Origin: Rhodobacteraceae bacterium UBA6213
GTDB lineage: Bacteria > Pseudomonadota > Alphaproteobacteria > Rhodobacterales > Rhodobacteraceae
Length of the DNA stretch: 64,000 nt
Direction: 5' to 3'
NCBI GenBank assembly: GCA_002421605.1
Contig: DISJ01000016.1
Location: forward strand, 165,036-229,035
The notes below the pieces were generated by a model. It was not told where the DNA came from and searched no databases. It saw only the letters and a list, made by a program, of their open reading frames with translations. Made by a program: the position numbers and the translations under genes. This document shows, in pieces, positions 1 through 7,986 of the stretch (within the stretch, counting starts at the first letter, position 1; every line of letters begins with the position of its first letter).

Positions 1-1
1 T

Positions 2-559
2 TGGCGGGCAAAACAGTTGCAGTATTCGTGGTTGCGCGCGGTGGCGGGGCAGCACGTGAACTTTTGGCAGGTGACGCAAGACGGGCTTGACTGGGCGCTG
101 GAGGCTGCAAAGCTGGACGAACCGGCGCTGCGCGCGCGTCTGCTGGCGCTCTACTGGGAACTGCCCGCCTTCCCCGAGGTGCCTGCCATGCTGGCGGCGC
201 TGAAGGCGCAGGGCTTTGCCACCGCGATCTTGTCGAATGGCTCGCCCAAAATGCTGGCGGGGGCCGTAAAATCGGCCGGGGTGGGCGGTCAGCTTGACGC
301 GGTTCTTTCGGTTGAAAGTGTTGGCGTGTTCAAGCCCGATGCCTCGGTCTATGCGCTGGTGCCCGAGCATTTCGGATGCCGCGTTGACGAGGTTTTGTTC
401 GTTTCCTCTAACGGTTGGGATGTGGCGTTTGCGGCGGGCTTTGGTTTTACCACCGCCTGGGTCAACCGCGCCGGTCTGCCGATGGACCGCCTGCCTGCCC
501 GACCGCAGTATCAATTGCCTGACCTCACTCGTATCCCGGAGCTTGCCCAAAGTGCCTGA
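2..559 (+). CDS. Haloacid dehalogenase type II (HAD superfamily), 5' end outside window
   Basis: C-terminal part of an L-2-haloacid dehalogenase-type HAD hydrolase. The reading frame is open to the window edge, and its first residues (WRAKQLQYSW) match the cap entry of this family, so the nucleophile Asp motif lies upstream of the window. The visible HAD signatures are motif II (ILSNGSPKML), the motif III lysine (GVFKPDASVY) and an acidic loop (VSSNGWDV). Family members are about 220-230 residues, so roughly 40 are missing here. The enzyme class hydrolyses 2-haloacids, but family members are often annotated by similarity only. The stop overlaps the GTG start of the next hydrolase by 8 bases, which suggests co-translation. 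Confidence 0.88.
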   Translation, partial: WRAKQLQYSWLRAVAGQHVNFWQVTQDGLDWALEAAKLDEPALRARLLALYWELPAFPEVPAMLAALKAQGFATAILSNGSPKMLAGAVKSAGVGGQLDAVLSVESVGVFKPDASVYALVPEHFGCRVDEVLFVSSNGWDVAFAAGFGFTTAWVNRAGLPMDRLPARPQYQLPDLTRIPELAQSA

Positions 560-1379
560 TTTCTTTACCGCCGCCGATGGCGCCCGCCTCGATTTTACCG
601 ACGAAGGCGAGGGCATGGCGCTGATCGCGCTGGCCGGGCTGACGCGCAATGGTGCCGATTTTGATTATCTCGTGCCGCATCTGCCCAAAGGCGTGCGGTT
701 AATTCGCCCCGATTATCGAGGCCGAGGCGGCTCGGCCTGGACTGGCGCAAAAACCTACACGGTGCCGCAAGAGGCGCGCGATGTGTTGGCGTTGATGGAT
801 CATCTGCGCATCGAGCGCGCGGCGATCATCGGCACGTCGCGCGGTGGTCTTATTGGCATGTTTCTGGCTGCGACTGCCAAGGCGCGGTTGCAGGGGCTTT
901 GCCTCAATGATGTCGGCCCGGCGCTGGAGCGCAAAGGTCTGGAACGGATCTTCGATTACGTCGGCCGTGTGCCGCGCGCCAAAAGCTGGGACGAGTTGGC
1001 CGGGATGTTACCGGGGTTGATGCCGGGATTTGGGAATGTTCCCGCCAGCCGCTGGGGCGAGGAGGTGCGCCATCACTACATCGAAACCGGGCAGGGCTTG
1101 GCACTGCGCTATGATCCCGCACTTCGTGAAGCGTTCCTTGATGCGTTCAAGGGGCCAGAAGCTGATCTTTGGCCCTTGTTTGACGCTTGCGCAGGGTTGC
1201 CGCTGGCGCTGATCCGGGGTGCCAATTCAGACTTGCTCAGCACCGCAAACGCCACCGAAATGCGCCGTCGCAGGCCCGACATGATCTTTACCGAAGTGCC
1301 CGACCGCGCACATGTTCCGTTTCTTGACGAACCCGAGGCGGTGGCGGCGATTTTGGCCTGGCTGGAGGCGATGGCATGA
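552..1379 (+). CDS. Alpha/beta hydrolase
   Basis: A 275-residue alpha/beta-hydrolase of the lipase/esterase/haloperoxidase type. The nucleophile elbow GTSRGG holds the catalytic Ser, an Asp follows the LIRGANSD strand, and the His is in DRAHVPF near the C-terminus. The open frame extends further upstream, but that part is a shadow of the HAD gene. The GTG at 552 gives a normal N-terminus (VPDFFTAADGARL) and overlaps the HAD stop by 8 bases. The stop overlaps the next start as ATGA, so HAD, hydrolase and PLP enzyme form a coupled operon. The substrate is not evident. Confidence 0.85.
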   Translation: MPDFFTAADGARLDFTDEGEGMALIALAGLTRNGADFDYLVPHLPKGVRLIRPDYRGRGGSAWTGAKTYTVPQEARDVLALMDHLRIERAAIIGTSRGGLIGMFLAATAKARLQGLCLNDVGPALERKGLERIFDYVGRVPRAKSWDELAGMLPGLMPGFGNVPASRWGEEVRHHYIETGQGLALRYDPALREAFLDAFKGPEADLWPLFDACAGLPLALIRGANSDLLSTANATEMRRRRPDMIFTEVPDRAHVPFLDEPEAVAAILAWLEAMA

Positions 1380-2335
1380 ACCGCAGCGACGTTTTGGCGG
1401 CGCAGGAACGGATTGGTGCGCATGTGCGCAAGACGCCGTTGCTGAGTTCGCCCGCGCTGGATGCCTTGGCGGGGGGGCGGCGGGTCCTGTTGAAGGCGGA
1501 ATGTCTGCAGCACACTGGCAGCTTCAAGGCGCGCGGCGGTTGGTCGGCGCTGTCGGCGCTGGCGCCAGAGGTGCGCGCGCGCGGTGTCATCGCGTTCAGT
1601 TCGGGCAATCATGCGCAGGGTGTGGCGCGTGCCGCTGCGGCCTTTGGCGTAAGCGCGGTGATCGTGATGCCATCTGATGCGCCAGCGGTGAAGATTGCCA
1701 ATACCCGCGCGTTGGGGGCAGAGGTGGTGCTCTACGACCGCGCCACCGATGATCGCGACGCGATTGGCGCGCACATGGCAGAGGCGCGTGGGTTGACGCT
1801 GGTCAAGCCCTTCGATGACCCGATGGTGATTGCAGGGCAGGGGACCATTGGGCTTGAGTTGTTGGACGAGCTGCCCGAGGGCTGGCAGGGCGAGGTGCTG
1901 GTGCCTTGCGGTGGCGGCGGCATGAGTGCTGGAATTGCGCTGGCGCTAGAAGGCAGCGGCGCGCGCGTACGCCCGGTCGAACCTGCGGGGTTTGATGATA
2001 CCGCCCGTTCACTGGCTGGCGGGAAGATCGAGCGCAATGCGCGGCTTTCGGGATCGATCTGCGATGCGATCATCACGCCTGCACCGGGGGTGCTGACTTT
2101 CCCGATTTTGTATCGGCTCTGCGGGCCGGGGCTGATTGTTTCTGACGATCAGGCGTTGGAGGCGATGGTTTTGGCGTTTCGGCATCTGCGAGTCGTGCTT
2201 GAACCGGGCGGCGCAGTGGCGCTGGCGGCGGCGCTGTTTTTGCCCGGGCTTGCGGGCGATGTGGTAGCGATCGGGTCGGGCGGAAACGTGGACGAGGCGC
2301 TATTTGCCGCCGCGCAGGCGAAATTTCCCGGCTGA
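1376..2335 (+). CDS. Threonine/serine dehydratase-like PLP enzyme
   Basis: A 319-residue fold-type II PLP enzyme of the threonine dehydratase/serine racemase group. The PLP lysine sits in TGSFKARGG (about Lys51), followed by the SSGNHAQGVA motif and the glycine-rich phosphate-binding loop PCGGGGMSAG near residue 180. It would deaminate a beta-hydroxy amino acid to a 2-oxo acid in the cytosol. It lacks the C-terminal ACT-like regulatory domain of biosynthetic IlvA, which fits the catabolic or racemase-like short form. It is coupled by ATGA to the hydrolase before it. EutB of ectoine breakdown is a related family, but no other eut genes are present. Confidence 0.85.
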   Translation: MNRSDVLAAQERIGAHVRKTPLLSSPALDALAGGRRVLLKAECLQHTGSFKARGGWSALSALAPEVRARGVIAFSSGNHAQGVARAAAAFGVSAVIVMPSDAPAVKIANTRALGAEVVLYDRATDDRDAIGAHMAEARGLTLVKPFDDPMVIAGQGTIGLELLDELPEGWQGEVLVPCGGGGMSAGIALALEGSGARVRPVEPAGFDDTARSLAGGKIERNARLSGSICDAIITPAPGVLTFPILYRLCGPGLIVSDDQALEAMVLAFRHLRVVLEPGGAVALAAALFLPGLAGDVVAIGSGGNVDEALFAAAQAKFPG

Positions 2336-2444
2336 GTCGCGGGTAAGTATGCTGCGGTGCAGCGAAAAAACTTGAAAACTGTTGAAGATCGCGCTGCGGT
2401 CGCGATGCCCCGTGGTGCGGGATCGGCCAAATTCCGCCTACATA

Positions 2445-2458
2445 ACTTGATCTTAACC
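2445..2458. promoter_or_regulatory. Possible FNR/Crp-type box
   Basis: TTGAT-CTTA-ACCAA matches the FNR-type inverted repeat TTGAT-N4-ATCAA at 9 of 10 half-site positions. It lies 32 bases before the GTG of the 2490 gene in a 154-base intergenic region that otherwise shows nothing. One chance match of this quality in 64 kb is not surprising, so confidence is low. Confidence 0.2.
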
Positions 2459-2489
2459 AATTTCAGGGGTAGTTGATGCTCAAGGGACA

Positions 2490-4238
2490 GTGACCGGAAA
2501 AACACACGTGAACTTTTTTAACATGTCGCACGAACGGCAGGCGCCCCTTGCGGGCTTCTGGCCGAAACACCGTGGGGTCTTGCTGGCAAGTGCTGCTGTG
2601 CTGCTGGTAGGAACGGCTGCTGCTATGACGCTGGCCGTTGCGCTGCGCAGCCCGCCGGTCGATGTGGCCGTATCTGCCCCGTCGCAAGTGGCGTTGCCGC
2701 GCCCGCTATCTGCTCCGCGCGAACTTCCCGAGGCGTTGGTTGCCGCTGTGGTGGGGTTGCGTGCGGACCCGGTTGTGCGGCGTGAAGAGCCTATTTCCTT
2801 TGCCGCGTTGCCGCCGTTGGCCGCGCCGGTGGTGGTGACGATGAGCAGCAAGTCCATGCCCGAGCAGCAAGCCGCGCCGAATGTCAACCTCGCGATTGTC
2901 ACCGCGCTGCCGCTGCCTTCGGCCGCTGTGCAGGCCCCGATCGCGCCCGAAGCTTTCACGGTAGAGGTTGTGGCACCCAGCGCTGATACGCCGCGCCCGG
3001 CGTTGCGCCCCGATGCCATTGTCGCGCTGGCAACCCCCGCCCGGCCGCTGCGGCGCCCGCAAGCCGTTCTGGCCGCCGCGCCGACGCTACCGCAACCTAC
3101 GCCGCGCCCGCAAAGCAATGCGGTTGCCGCGGCCTCATTGGTACCTGCCGCACCTGCGCCGAGCCCCTATGAGCAGGCCGAAACAGTGCTTGCCAGCGCG
3201 CAAGCCCCCGTTGCGTCCGCCAGTGTTGCCGCAGAGTCTGGCGCACCCGCGTCCTCGCCCAAGCCGCAATCGCGCCCGGCAAAAGTGCTGCTGGCCGCCG
3301 CCGCCGCTGTTGCCGCGCGCCAACCTGCGCGCGCGGTCGTTGCGGCACCCGAAGTGGTGCAGACCGTGGCATTGCGCGAACCCGTGGCGCCGAATACCGG
3401 CGCGCTGGCCGATGCGCTGGCCCGCACGCCTGTAACTGCCGACTGTACGTCGAAGCTGTCGCGCGGCATTCCGCGCCGTTCGAACAGCGCGGTAGGTGGC
3501 AACGAATTTGGCGACGCATTGGCAAACGTCAGCGGTGTTGCGCGTGACCAGTTGATCGCGCAGGAAGTCTTGTCAGGCAACGTGCCGCAGTTTTTGCGTG
3601 GCCTCATTCCGGTCAGCCTAAGCGGCACGGCCGCGACCGGCAAGGCCGTCACGATTACCGTGTGCGTAACGCCTGACTATGTGGCGGTTGGTGACGACGA
3701 TGATTTTCTGCGTGTGCCAATGGGCCTGCCCGAAGCCGCGCAGATTGCCGACAGCCTTGGCTTCATGCTGCCCACAACGCGCATCGTTGATGCGGTCTAT
3801 GCGCAAGCCGCTCTGCGGCTGACGCCGCGCCCGATGCAAGCTGGCCCGCAGATGACATCGACCAGTTACCTGCGCGAACACAATACCACCATCGACACCC
3901 AGATCATTGGTGCAAACCTGCACTACGGTGCGTTAGTGGCCGGGATCAAAAAAGATCTGGTGCTGACCAACGCCTTGCGGCGCGCGCCCGGGCAGGTTGC
4001 GATCTACGGCTGGCATCAGGCCAATGGAACGCCGATTCAACCGCTGACAACTGTGCACGGCCAGCACTATTCCGATTATAGCCACGGCGTGCGGCTCGTC
4101 AGCCAGACCGCCTATCTGAACGGGCGCGCGGTGGCACTGACCGACCTGTTGGAAGATCCGAGCTACGCGCAGATTCTCAGCTCTGAAGGGCCGATCGCAC
4201 AATCGGAAATGCTGCTTGCGTCACTCTACACGCGCTGA
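2490..4238 (+). CDS. Membrane-anchored protein with Pro/Ala-rich linker and DYSHG-motif domain, function unknown
   Basis: A 582-residue protein. Residues 1-28 are cytosolic and 29-51 form one membrane helix. Residues 52 to about 315 are a low-complexity Pro/Ala/Arg region suited to spanning the periplasm. From about Cys319 a folded domain of roughly 264 residues carries GWHQANGTPIQPL (about 507-519) and HYSDYSHGVRL (about 526-536). I recall this last motif pair from hypothetical proteins in several phyla but cannot name a characterised member. The GTG at 2490 has AAGGGA just upstream; an ATG at 2523 lacks a ribosome site. The gene converges with the secreted pair at 4263-7069. Confidence 0.75.
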   Translation: MTGKTHVNFFNMSHERQAPLAGFWPKHRGVLLASAAVLLVGTAAAMTLAVALRSPPVDVAVSAPSQVALPRPLSAPRELPEALVAAVVGLRADPVVRREEPISFAALPPLAAPVVVTMSSKSMPEQQAAPNVNLAIVTALPLPSAAVQAPIAPEAFTVEVVAPSADTPRPALRPDAIVALATPARPLRRPQAVLAAAPTLPQPTPRPQSNAVAAASLVPAAPAPSPYEQAETVLASAQAPVASASVAAESGAPASSPKPQSRPAKVLLAAAAAVAARQPARAVVAAPEVVQTVALREPVAPNTGALADALARTPVTADCTSKLSRGIPRRSNSAVGGNEFGDALANVSGVARDQLIAQEVLSGNVPQFLRGLIPVSLSGTAATGKAVTITVCVTPDYVAVGDDDDFLRVPMGLPEAAQIADSLGFMLPTTRIVDAVYAQAALRLTPRPMQAGPQMTSTSYLREHNTTIDTQIIGANLHYGALVAGIKKDLVLTNALRRAPGQVAIYGWHQANGTPIQPLTTVHGQHYSDYSHGVRLVSQTAYLNGRAVALTDLLEDPSYAQILSSEGPIAQSEMLLASLYTR

Positions 4239-4262
4239 CGTGGCCTAGGTTTGCGCTGCGGA

Positions 4263-5267
4263 TCAGATTGATTTGCAGCAGCGAAAGCCCAGATGGTAAT
4301 TAGCGTGGCTACCTGACGACATCACCGATGTGCCATGCCAGAACGGCGCGCGCCAGCGGCACCATTCGGGGTGCGCGCGGATCGAATCCCAAATGAACCA
4401 GCTTCCCTTCATTTCGGTTACCCCCAGCGTGGTGGAGCCGAGCGAGGACATTTGCGAAGAGTCGAGCGGCAGGTTCATATGCTCGGCGGCGTTGCCATGC
4501 AGATCATAAACCTTCAGCGGGCTGGTGCAGCCGGGAAAGCTGCCGGTGGGGTAGGTGTTCGAACCGCAACCCGAAAAGCTACCGCCATTGCAAGAAGCAT
4601 TCTTGAAGCTGCCGCCAGCGCAGACACCGGGCTGATAGGTCGCCCCATAGGCCCAGGCGCGTTGTGGTTCGTATTTGGCGTTATGGGCGGCCTGCATGCG
4701 TGCAACGGCAGTTGAAGGCGAAACGCCGCTTGCCAGATCAAAGCGGTAGTCGGGTGCCTCAAGCGCGCCTGCGCAGGCGCCCTCCCATTCATGTGCATCG
4801 CAAAGCCGCTTGCCTTCGGCAGCGCAGATTTGCGCGGCCTCTGACGTTTTTACCCAGACAACGGGGTAGGTGCAGGGCACGTTGGGGTATTCAAACTGAT
4901 CGATGCACGCGGTGGCTTGCGAGGCGCTTTGCGTGCGTGGATCGTACAGCGGGGCCATGTATTTATCGCCGCAGATCTGTTCAAAGCGGGCATTGTCGTA
5001 ATAGCGGATACCGCCCGGAAGGCCTGCGGCACATTCCGCAGGGGACATCGGGTGGCGCGTCACCGCCGGGTTGCCTTGCCCGATGATGCTGGAACCAGCG
5101 AAGATTTCCTTGATTCGGGCCACTTCGGCGGCACTGACCGAGCGGGCAGCGCGCATATCCTGAAACATCTGCTCGTTGAGTTCAGAGATCGTTTGTGCCG
5201 CACTGCCGTTGGGTGCGAGTGCCAAAACAAGCGCAAGACCGGCGAGAATACGCGGCAGTGGTTTCAT
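4263..5267 (-). CDS. Secreted SUMF1/formylglycine-generating-enzyme-fold protein
   Basis: A 334-residue exported protein with a signal peptide ending around GSAAQT. It has a SUMF1/FGE-type domain: CIDQFEYPN (about 115), AAQICAAEGKRLCDAHEWEGAC, VYDLHGNAAEHM and the terminal YHLGFRCC. True formylglycine-generating enzymes have a reactive Cys pair before the last strand. Here only one Cys (EWCRWR) is visible in that stretch, and the position of the first appears to be Trp/Asp. A structural or binding role for the fold is therefore more likely than sulfatase activation. It is Cys-rich, consistent with periplasmic disulfides. Its start overlaps the stop of the 601-residue gene upstream (ATGA). Confidence 0.8.
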   Translation of the reverse strand: MKPLPRILAGLALVLALAPNGSAAQTISELNEQMFQDMRAARSVSAAEVARIKEIFAGSSIIGQGNPAVTRHPMSPAECAAGLPGGIRYYDNARFEQICGDKYMAPLYDPRTQSASQATACIDQFEYPNVPCTYPVVWVKTSEAAQICAAEGKRLCDAHEWEGACAGALEAPDYRFDLASGVSPSTAVARMQAAHNAKYEPQRAWAYGATYQPGVCAGGSFKNASCNGGSFSGCGSNTYPTGSFPGCTSPLKVYDLHGNAAEHMNLPLDSSQMSSLGSTTLGVTEMKGSWFIWDSIRAHPEWCRWRAPFWHGTSVMSSGSHANYHLGFRCCKSI

Positions 5268-7069
5268 GATGGTGGCACCTTACGCAAAAGGTAAAAGAAA
5301 TCACGGTTGTCAGAGTATGCCACAAAACGCGGCAGACGCGTGCCATCATTCGCTCGCGCGTCGATGTCGCGCATCGCTTTTACCAGATGCGAAATCTCCA
5401 AGCCGCCCTCGGGTTTGGGCGTATAGACACCAAGATAGGTATGTTCGACCGAGTTCATGTCGAGCTGCATCGCGTATTCGCAGCCGTAGGCCTGAAACAC
5501 ACGCGCCATGGCCGACGGCGTGGCGGTTGAGAAATAGGCATAAATCAGCATCTGGCGGCCTTGCACGGTTTTCATGCAAGCACCTGATCGCAGGGTGCGC
5601 AGCTGCGCTTCGGCCGAACCCGACCAGTTGCCGGGGCCCCAAGCGCGCACCAGTGGACCGGGTGCAGATTCGCCGGTGTCAGGGTTCGGGGCAATCAGCG
5701 GCACGCCGTTTTGGCGGGCAAACCGGATCTGAGGCAGCAGCGCATCATCCTCAACCGTCCAAGTGCGCATACCGATCGTGCCATCGTCGAGCACATAGAG
5801 TGTCGAAAGATCAGGTACGAGCTTGCTCAGCACCGTGCCGTTAACGACAAAACCGTAGTGGTGCCCAAAATAGCTGAAGGCCAGATCGCCAAACTTGAAC
5901 GCGCCGTGTTCGCGTTTGTAGCCGCCGGTAAAGGTGGCGGCCACACGTTTTGCCTGCGATGGGCTGACCATGCCCAGCGTCACAAGTGGCGTGCTTGAGG
6001 CGATTCCATCGGGGCCGGGCAGGCGATTGTTGCGCCCCGTGCCCGAGGGGCGCGGTGACCAGTTCAGGGTCGGGTGATCGGTTCCAACCTCATAGCCCAG
6101 GTCGAATTCTGACAGATCAAAGGCGACAAGGTAAACGGTCGCCCAGCGTTCCACATCGTCAAGCCAGTTGGTTTCGTTCGCGCGGCCGAGGATGTCAGGG
6201 CTGATCTTGGCAGGCTGCACGACGCTGGCATAGACGCCGCTGTTGCCCTCCATCGCGTACCACTTGCCCTGCGCCATGCCACCTTCGGGTGCACCAACCA
6301 GCGGCATGTCAATCGAGGTGGAAATTACCGGGTACTCGGCCAATGCCGCTTGCCCGAGTGCTTCGACCACGCTGCCCACGGCGGTAGTTCCAAGCGTGAC
6401 CCCGGTTTCGGCATAGGCATCCTGATAAAGCGTATCCTTCACAAGGTTCACGATACTATCGCCAAACCAGACGTTTTCGCGCAAAAACTCGGCGGTGCGT
6501 TCGCGCGAGGTGCGCGAGCCATCGACACGGTTGCGCAGATAAATCTGGCCGTCGCAAAGTGGCGCATAGGCCAAGCCGGTCTTGCGCGCCTCGTCCAGTG
6601 TCGAGACGGTATCAAGCGTCAGCGCGCAGGTCGAATTTCCGTCGGCTTTCGACAGGCGCAAGGTAGGCACCTCGCCAGGTTCCAGCGACAGTTGCACCGT
6701 GCGCGACTCGACGTTTTCGAGGTGGTAGTAGGTTGGGCGCTGCGACCCCGCTGCTGTGACCTCTAGCAGATACCAGGCGTTGATGACTGGGCTGAGTGAG
6801 GCGAGCATAAGTGCCGTGCCATCTGCCAAGGTTAACCGCTGTTCAGCGCGAAAGGGCTGCAGATCAAGAATGGTTTTGCTCGCCACTTCGTCATAGGCTG
6901 CGCGCTGCACCGCCAGTGTTGCCGCGTCAGGTGGGTTTATGCCTTGCGCGTGCAGGCTTGCGGGTAGGGCAAGGCAGAGCAACGGTAGCAGCGCAATGGC
7001 GCGGCCAACGCGTGTTCTGCAATCGGGTCGCGGGAGAAAATGATGATACAAACTACGCTCCTGCGACAT
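5264..7069 (-). CDS. Secreted protein, possible phosphodiester-glycosidase (NAGPA)-like fold
   Basis: A 601-residue exported protein with a signal peptide (ALLPLLCLALPASLHA); a GTG at codon 22 could be an alternative start. I do not recognise a characterised homologue. The C-terminal half shows a pattern reminiscent of the NAGPA/DUF2233 family: a TFTGGY strand, then FVVNGTVL, then VLDDGTIGMRTW, then a GRQMLIYAYF strand, a helix and LDMNSVEHTYL (about 536-546), where the family has an LDGGGSS-type loop. That comparison is from memory and is an inference. It is co-translated with the SUMF1-fold gene and diverges from the GntR gene at 7272. Confidence 0.7.
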   Translation of the reverse strand: MSQERSLYHHFLPRPDCRTRVGRAIALLPLLCLALPASLHAQGINPPDAATLAVQRAAYDEVASKTILDLQPFRAEQRLTLADGTALMLASLSPVINAWYLLEVTAAGSQRPTYYHLENVESRTVQLSLEPGEVPTLRLSKADGNSTCALTLDTVSTLDEARKTGLAYAPLCDGQIYLRNRVDGSRTSRERTAEFLRENVWFGDSIVNLVKDTLYQDAYAETGVTLGTTAVGSVVEALGQAALAEYPVISTSIDMPLVGAPEGGMAQGKWYAMEGNSGVYASVVQPAKISPDILGRANETNWLDDVERWATVYLVAFDLSEFDLGYEVGTDHPTLNWSPRPSGTGRNNRLPGPDGIASSTPLVTLGMVSPSQAKRVAATFTGGYKREHGAFKFGDLAFSYFGHHYGFVVNGTVLSKLVPDLSTLYVLDDGTIGMRTWTVEDDALLPQIRFARQNGVPLIAPNPDTGESAPGPLVRAWGPGNWSGSAEAQLRTLRSGACMKTVQGRQMLIYAYFSTATPSAMARVFQAYGCEYAMQLDMNSVEHTYLGVYTPKPEGGLEISHLVKAMRDIDARANDGTRLPRFVAYSDNRDFFYLLRKVPPS

Positions 7070-7222
7070 GAACTAATTGCGCGCACCGCTCGCGCCTGGC
7101 GGGCCCGCGCGAAGCCAAAAGATAGCTTGCAAAAATAACGGCCTGCAACCCTCTTACGCAAAAACCGTGCGGCTCTTGGCGAAATGTGATCGGGCGAGCT
7201 TGTCGTGACCTGACAGGTTAGT

Positions 7223-7232
7223 TAACATGTTA
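7223..7232. promoter_or_regulatory. Perfect palindrome upstream of GntR gene
   Basis: TAACATGTTA is a perfect 10-base palindrome in the divergent region between the 601-residue gene and the GntR gene. Short AT-rich palindromes of this kind are typical operators of FCD-type GntR proteins, so autoregulation is plausible. It contains an ATG at 7227 that could open the GntR frame, but the position favours the later ATG at 7272. Confidence 0.35.
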
Positions 7233-7271
7233 GTCGGGCATGCGCAGCGTGGCAATGGCAAGGATGGCGCG

Positions 7272-7934
7272 ATGGCGGGAGACGCTAGCGAATTTCAAAC
7301 TTTGCGCGATAAGGCTTACGCGAGCTTTACAGAACATCTGCTGGCCCGCACGATCATGCCTGGGCAATTCGTCTCGCAGCGCGAACTGGTCGAAATCACC
7401 GGCCTCCCACTTAGCGCCATACGCGAAATGATCCCGCGGCTAGAGGCTGAAGGGCTGATCCGCGCGGTGCCGCAACGTGGGCTACAAGTTGCGCAGGTGG
7501 ACCTTGACCTGATCCGCAACGCGTTTCAGCTGCGCCTGTTAATCGAGCGCGAAGCGGTGGCAAGCTACTGTGAAACCGCGCCGCAAGATGAACTGGAGGC
7601 GTTGCTGACCGCGCATTGCACAGCGCGTGACGAGGCCGTGCGCTGGGTTACGCCCACCGTGCTTGACCACGCGCAAGAACTGGATTGGGCGTTTCACGAC
7701 CGGATGGTGGATTCGTTGGGAAACCACCTGATTTCAAACATCTATCGGGTAAACTCGGTGCGTATCCGGCTGATCCGGCTGGCGCAAACCCGGATGCTGC
7801 CAAGCTTGCTACCCGCGGTAATGGGCGAACACATAGCGATAATCGAGGCGCTTTTGGCGCGCGATGCACAGGCGGCGGTTGCCGCGCTCGAAGCGCATAT
7901 CGAGGTGGCGCGCCGGCGCGCGCTGGGTGTTTGA
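7272..7934 (+). CDS. GntR-family regulator, FCD domain (first of three)
   Basis: A 220-residue regulator with an N-terminal winged helix (REIVE-type segment ELVEITGLPLSAIREMIPRLEAEG, about 45-70) and an all-helical FCD effector domain whose metal-binding His/Asp residues are likely in AFHDRMV and MGEHIAII. FCD regulators sense organic acids or sugar acids. An ATG at 7227 is also in frame; I chose 7272 because 7227 lies in a palindrome. The fucose-isomerase-like gene follows after 52 bases on the same strand and is the likely target. Confidence 0.85.
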   Translation: MAGDASEFQTLRDKAYASFTEHLLARTIMPGQFVSQRELVEITGLPLSAIREMIPRLEAEGLIRAVPQRGLQVAQVDLDLIRNAFQLRLLIEREAVASYCETAPQDELEALLTAHCTARDEAVRWVTPTVLDHAQELDWAFHDRMVDSLGNHLISNIYRVNSVRIRLIRLAQTRMLPSLLPAVMGEHIAIIEALLARDAQAAVAALEAHIEVARRRALGV

Positions 7935-7986
7935 TTGGACGATTTTCAGGCTTATGCCGCCCTGATGGCGGCTACGGAGGACTAAG

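Noticed and set aside
294..551. Upstream extension of the alpha/beta hydrolase frame
   Set aside because: It lies inside the HAD gene, has no family similarity, and the GTG at 552 gives the normal N-terminus.
2445..2458. FNR box as a firm regulatory claim
   Set aside because: One mismatch-containing site without a second feature; kept only as a low-confidence feature.
4263..5267. A working formylglycine-generating enzyme
   Set aside because: The Cys pair appears incomplete, the protein is exported with another unknown, and no sulfatase gene is present.
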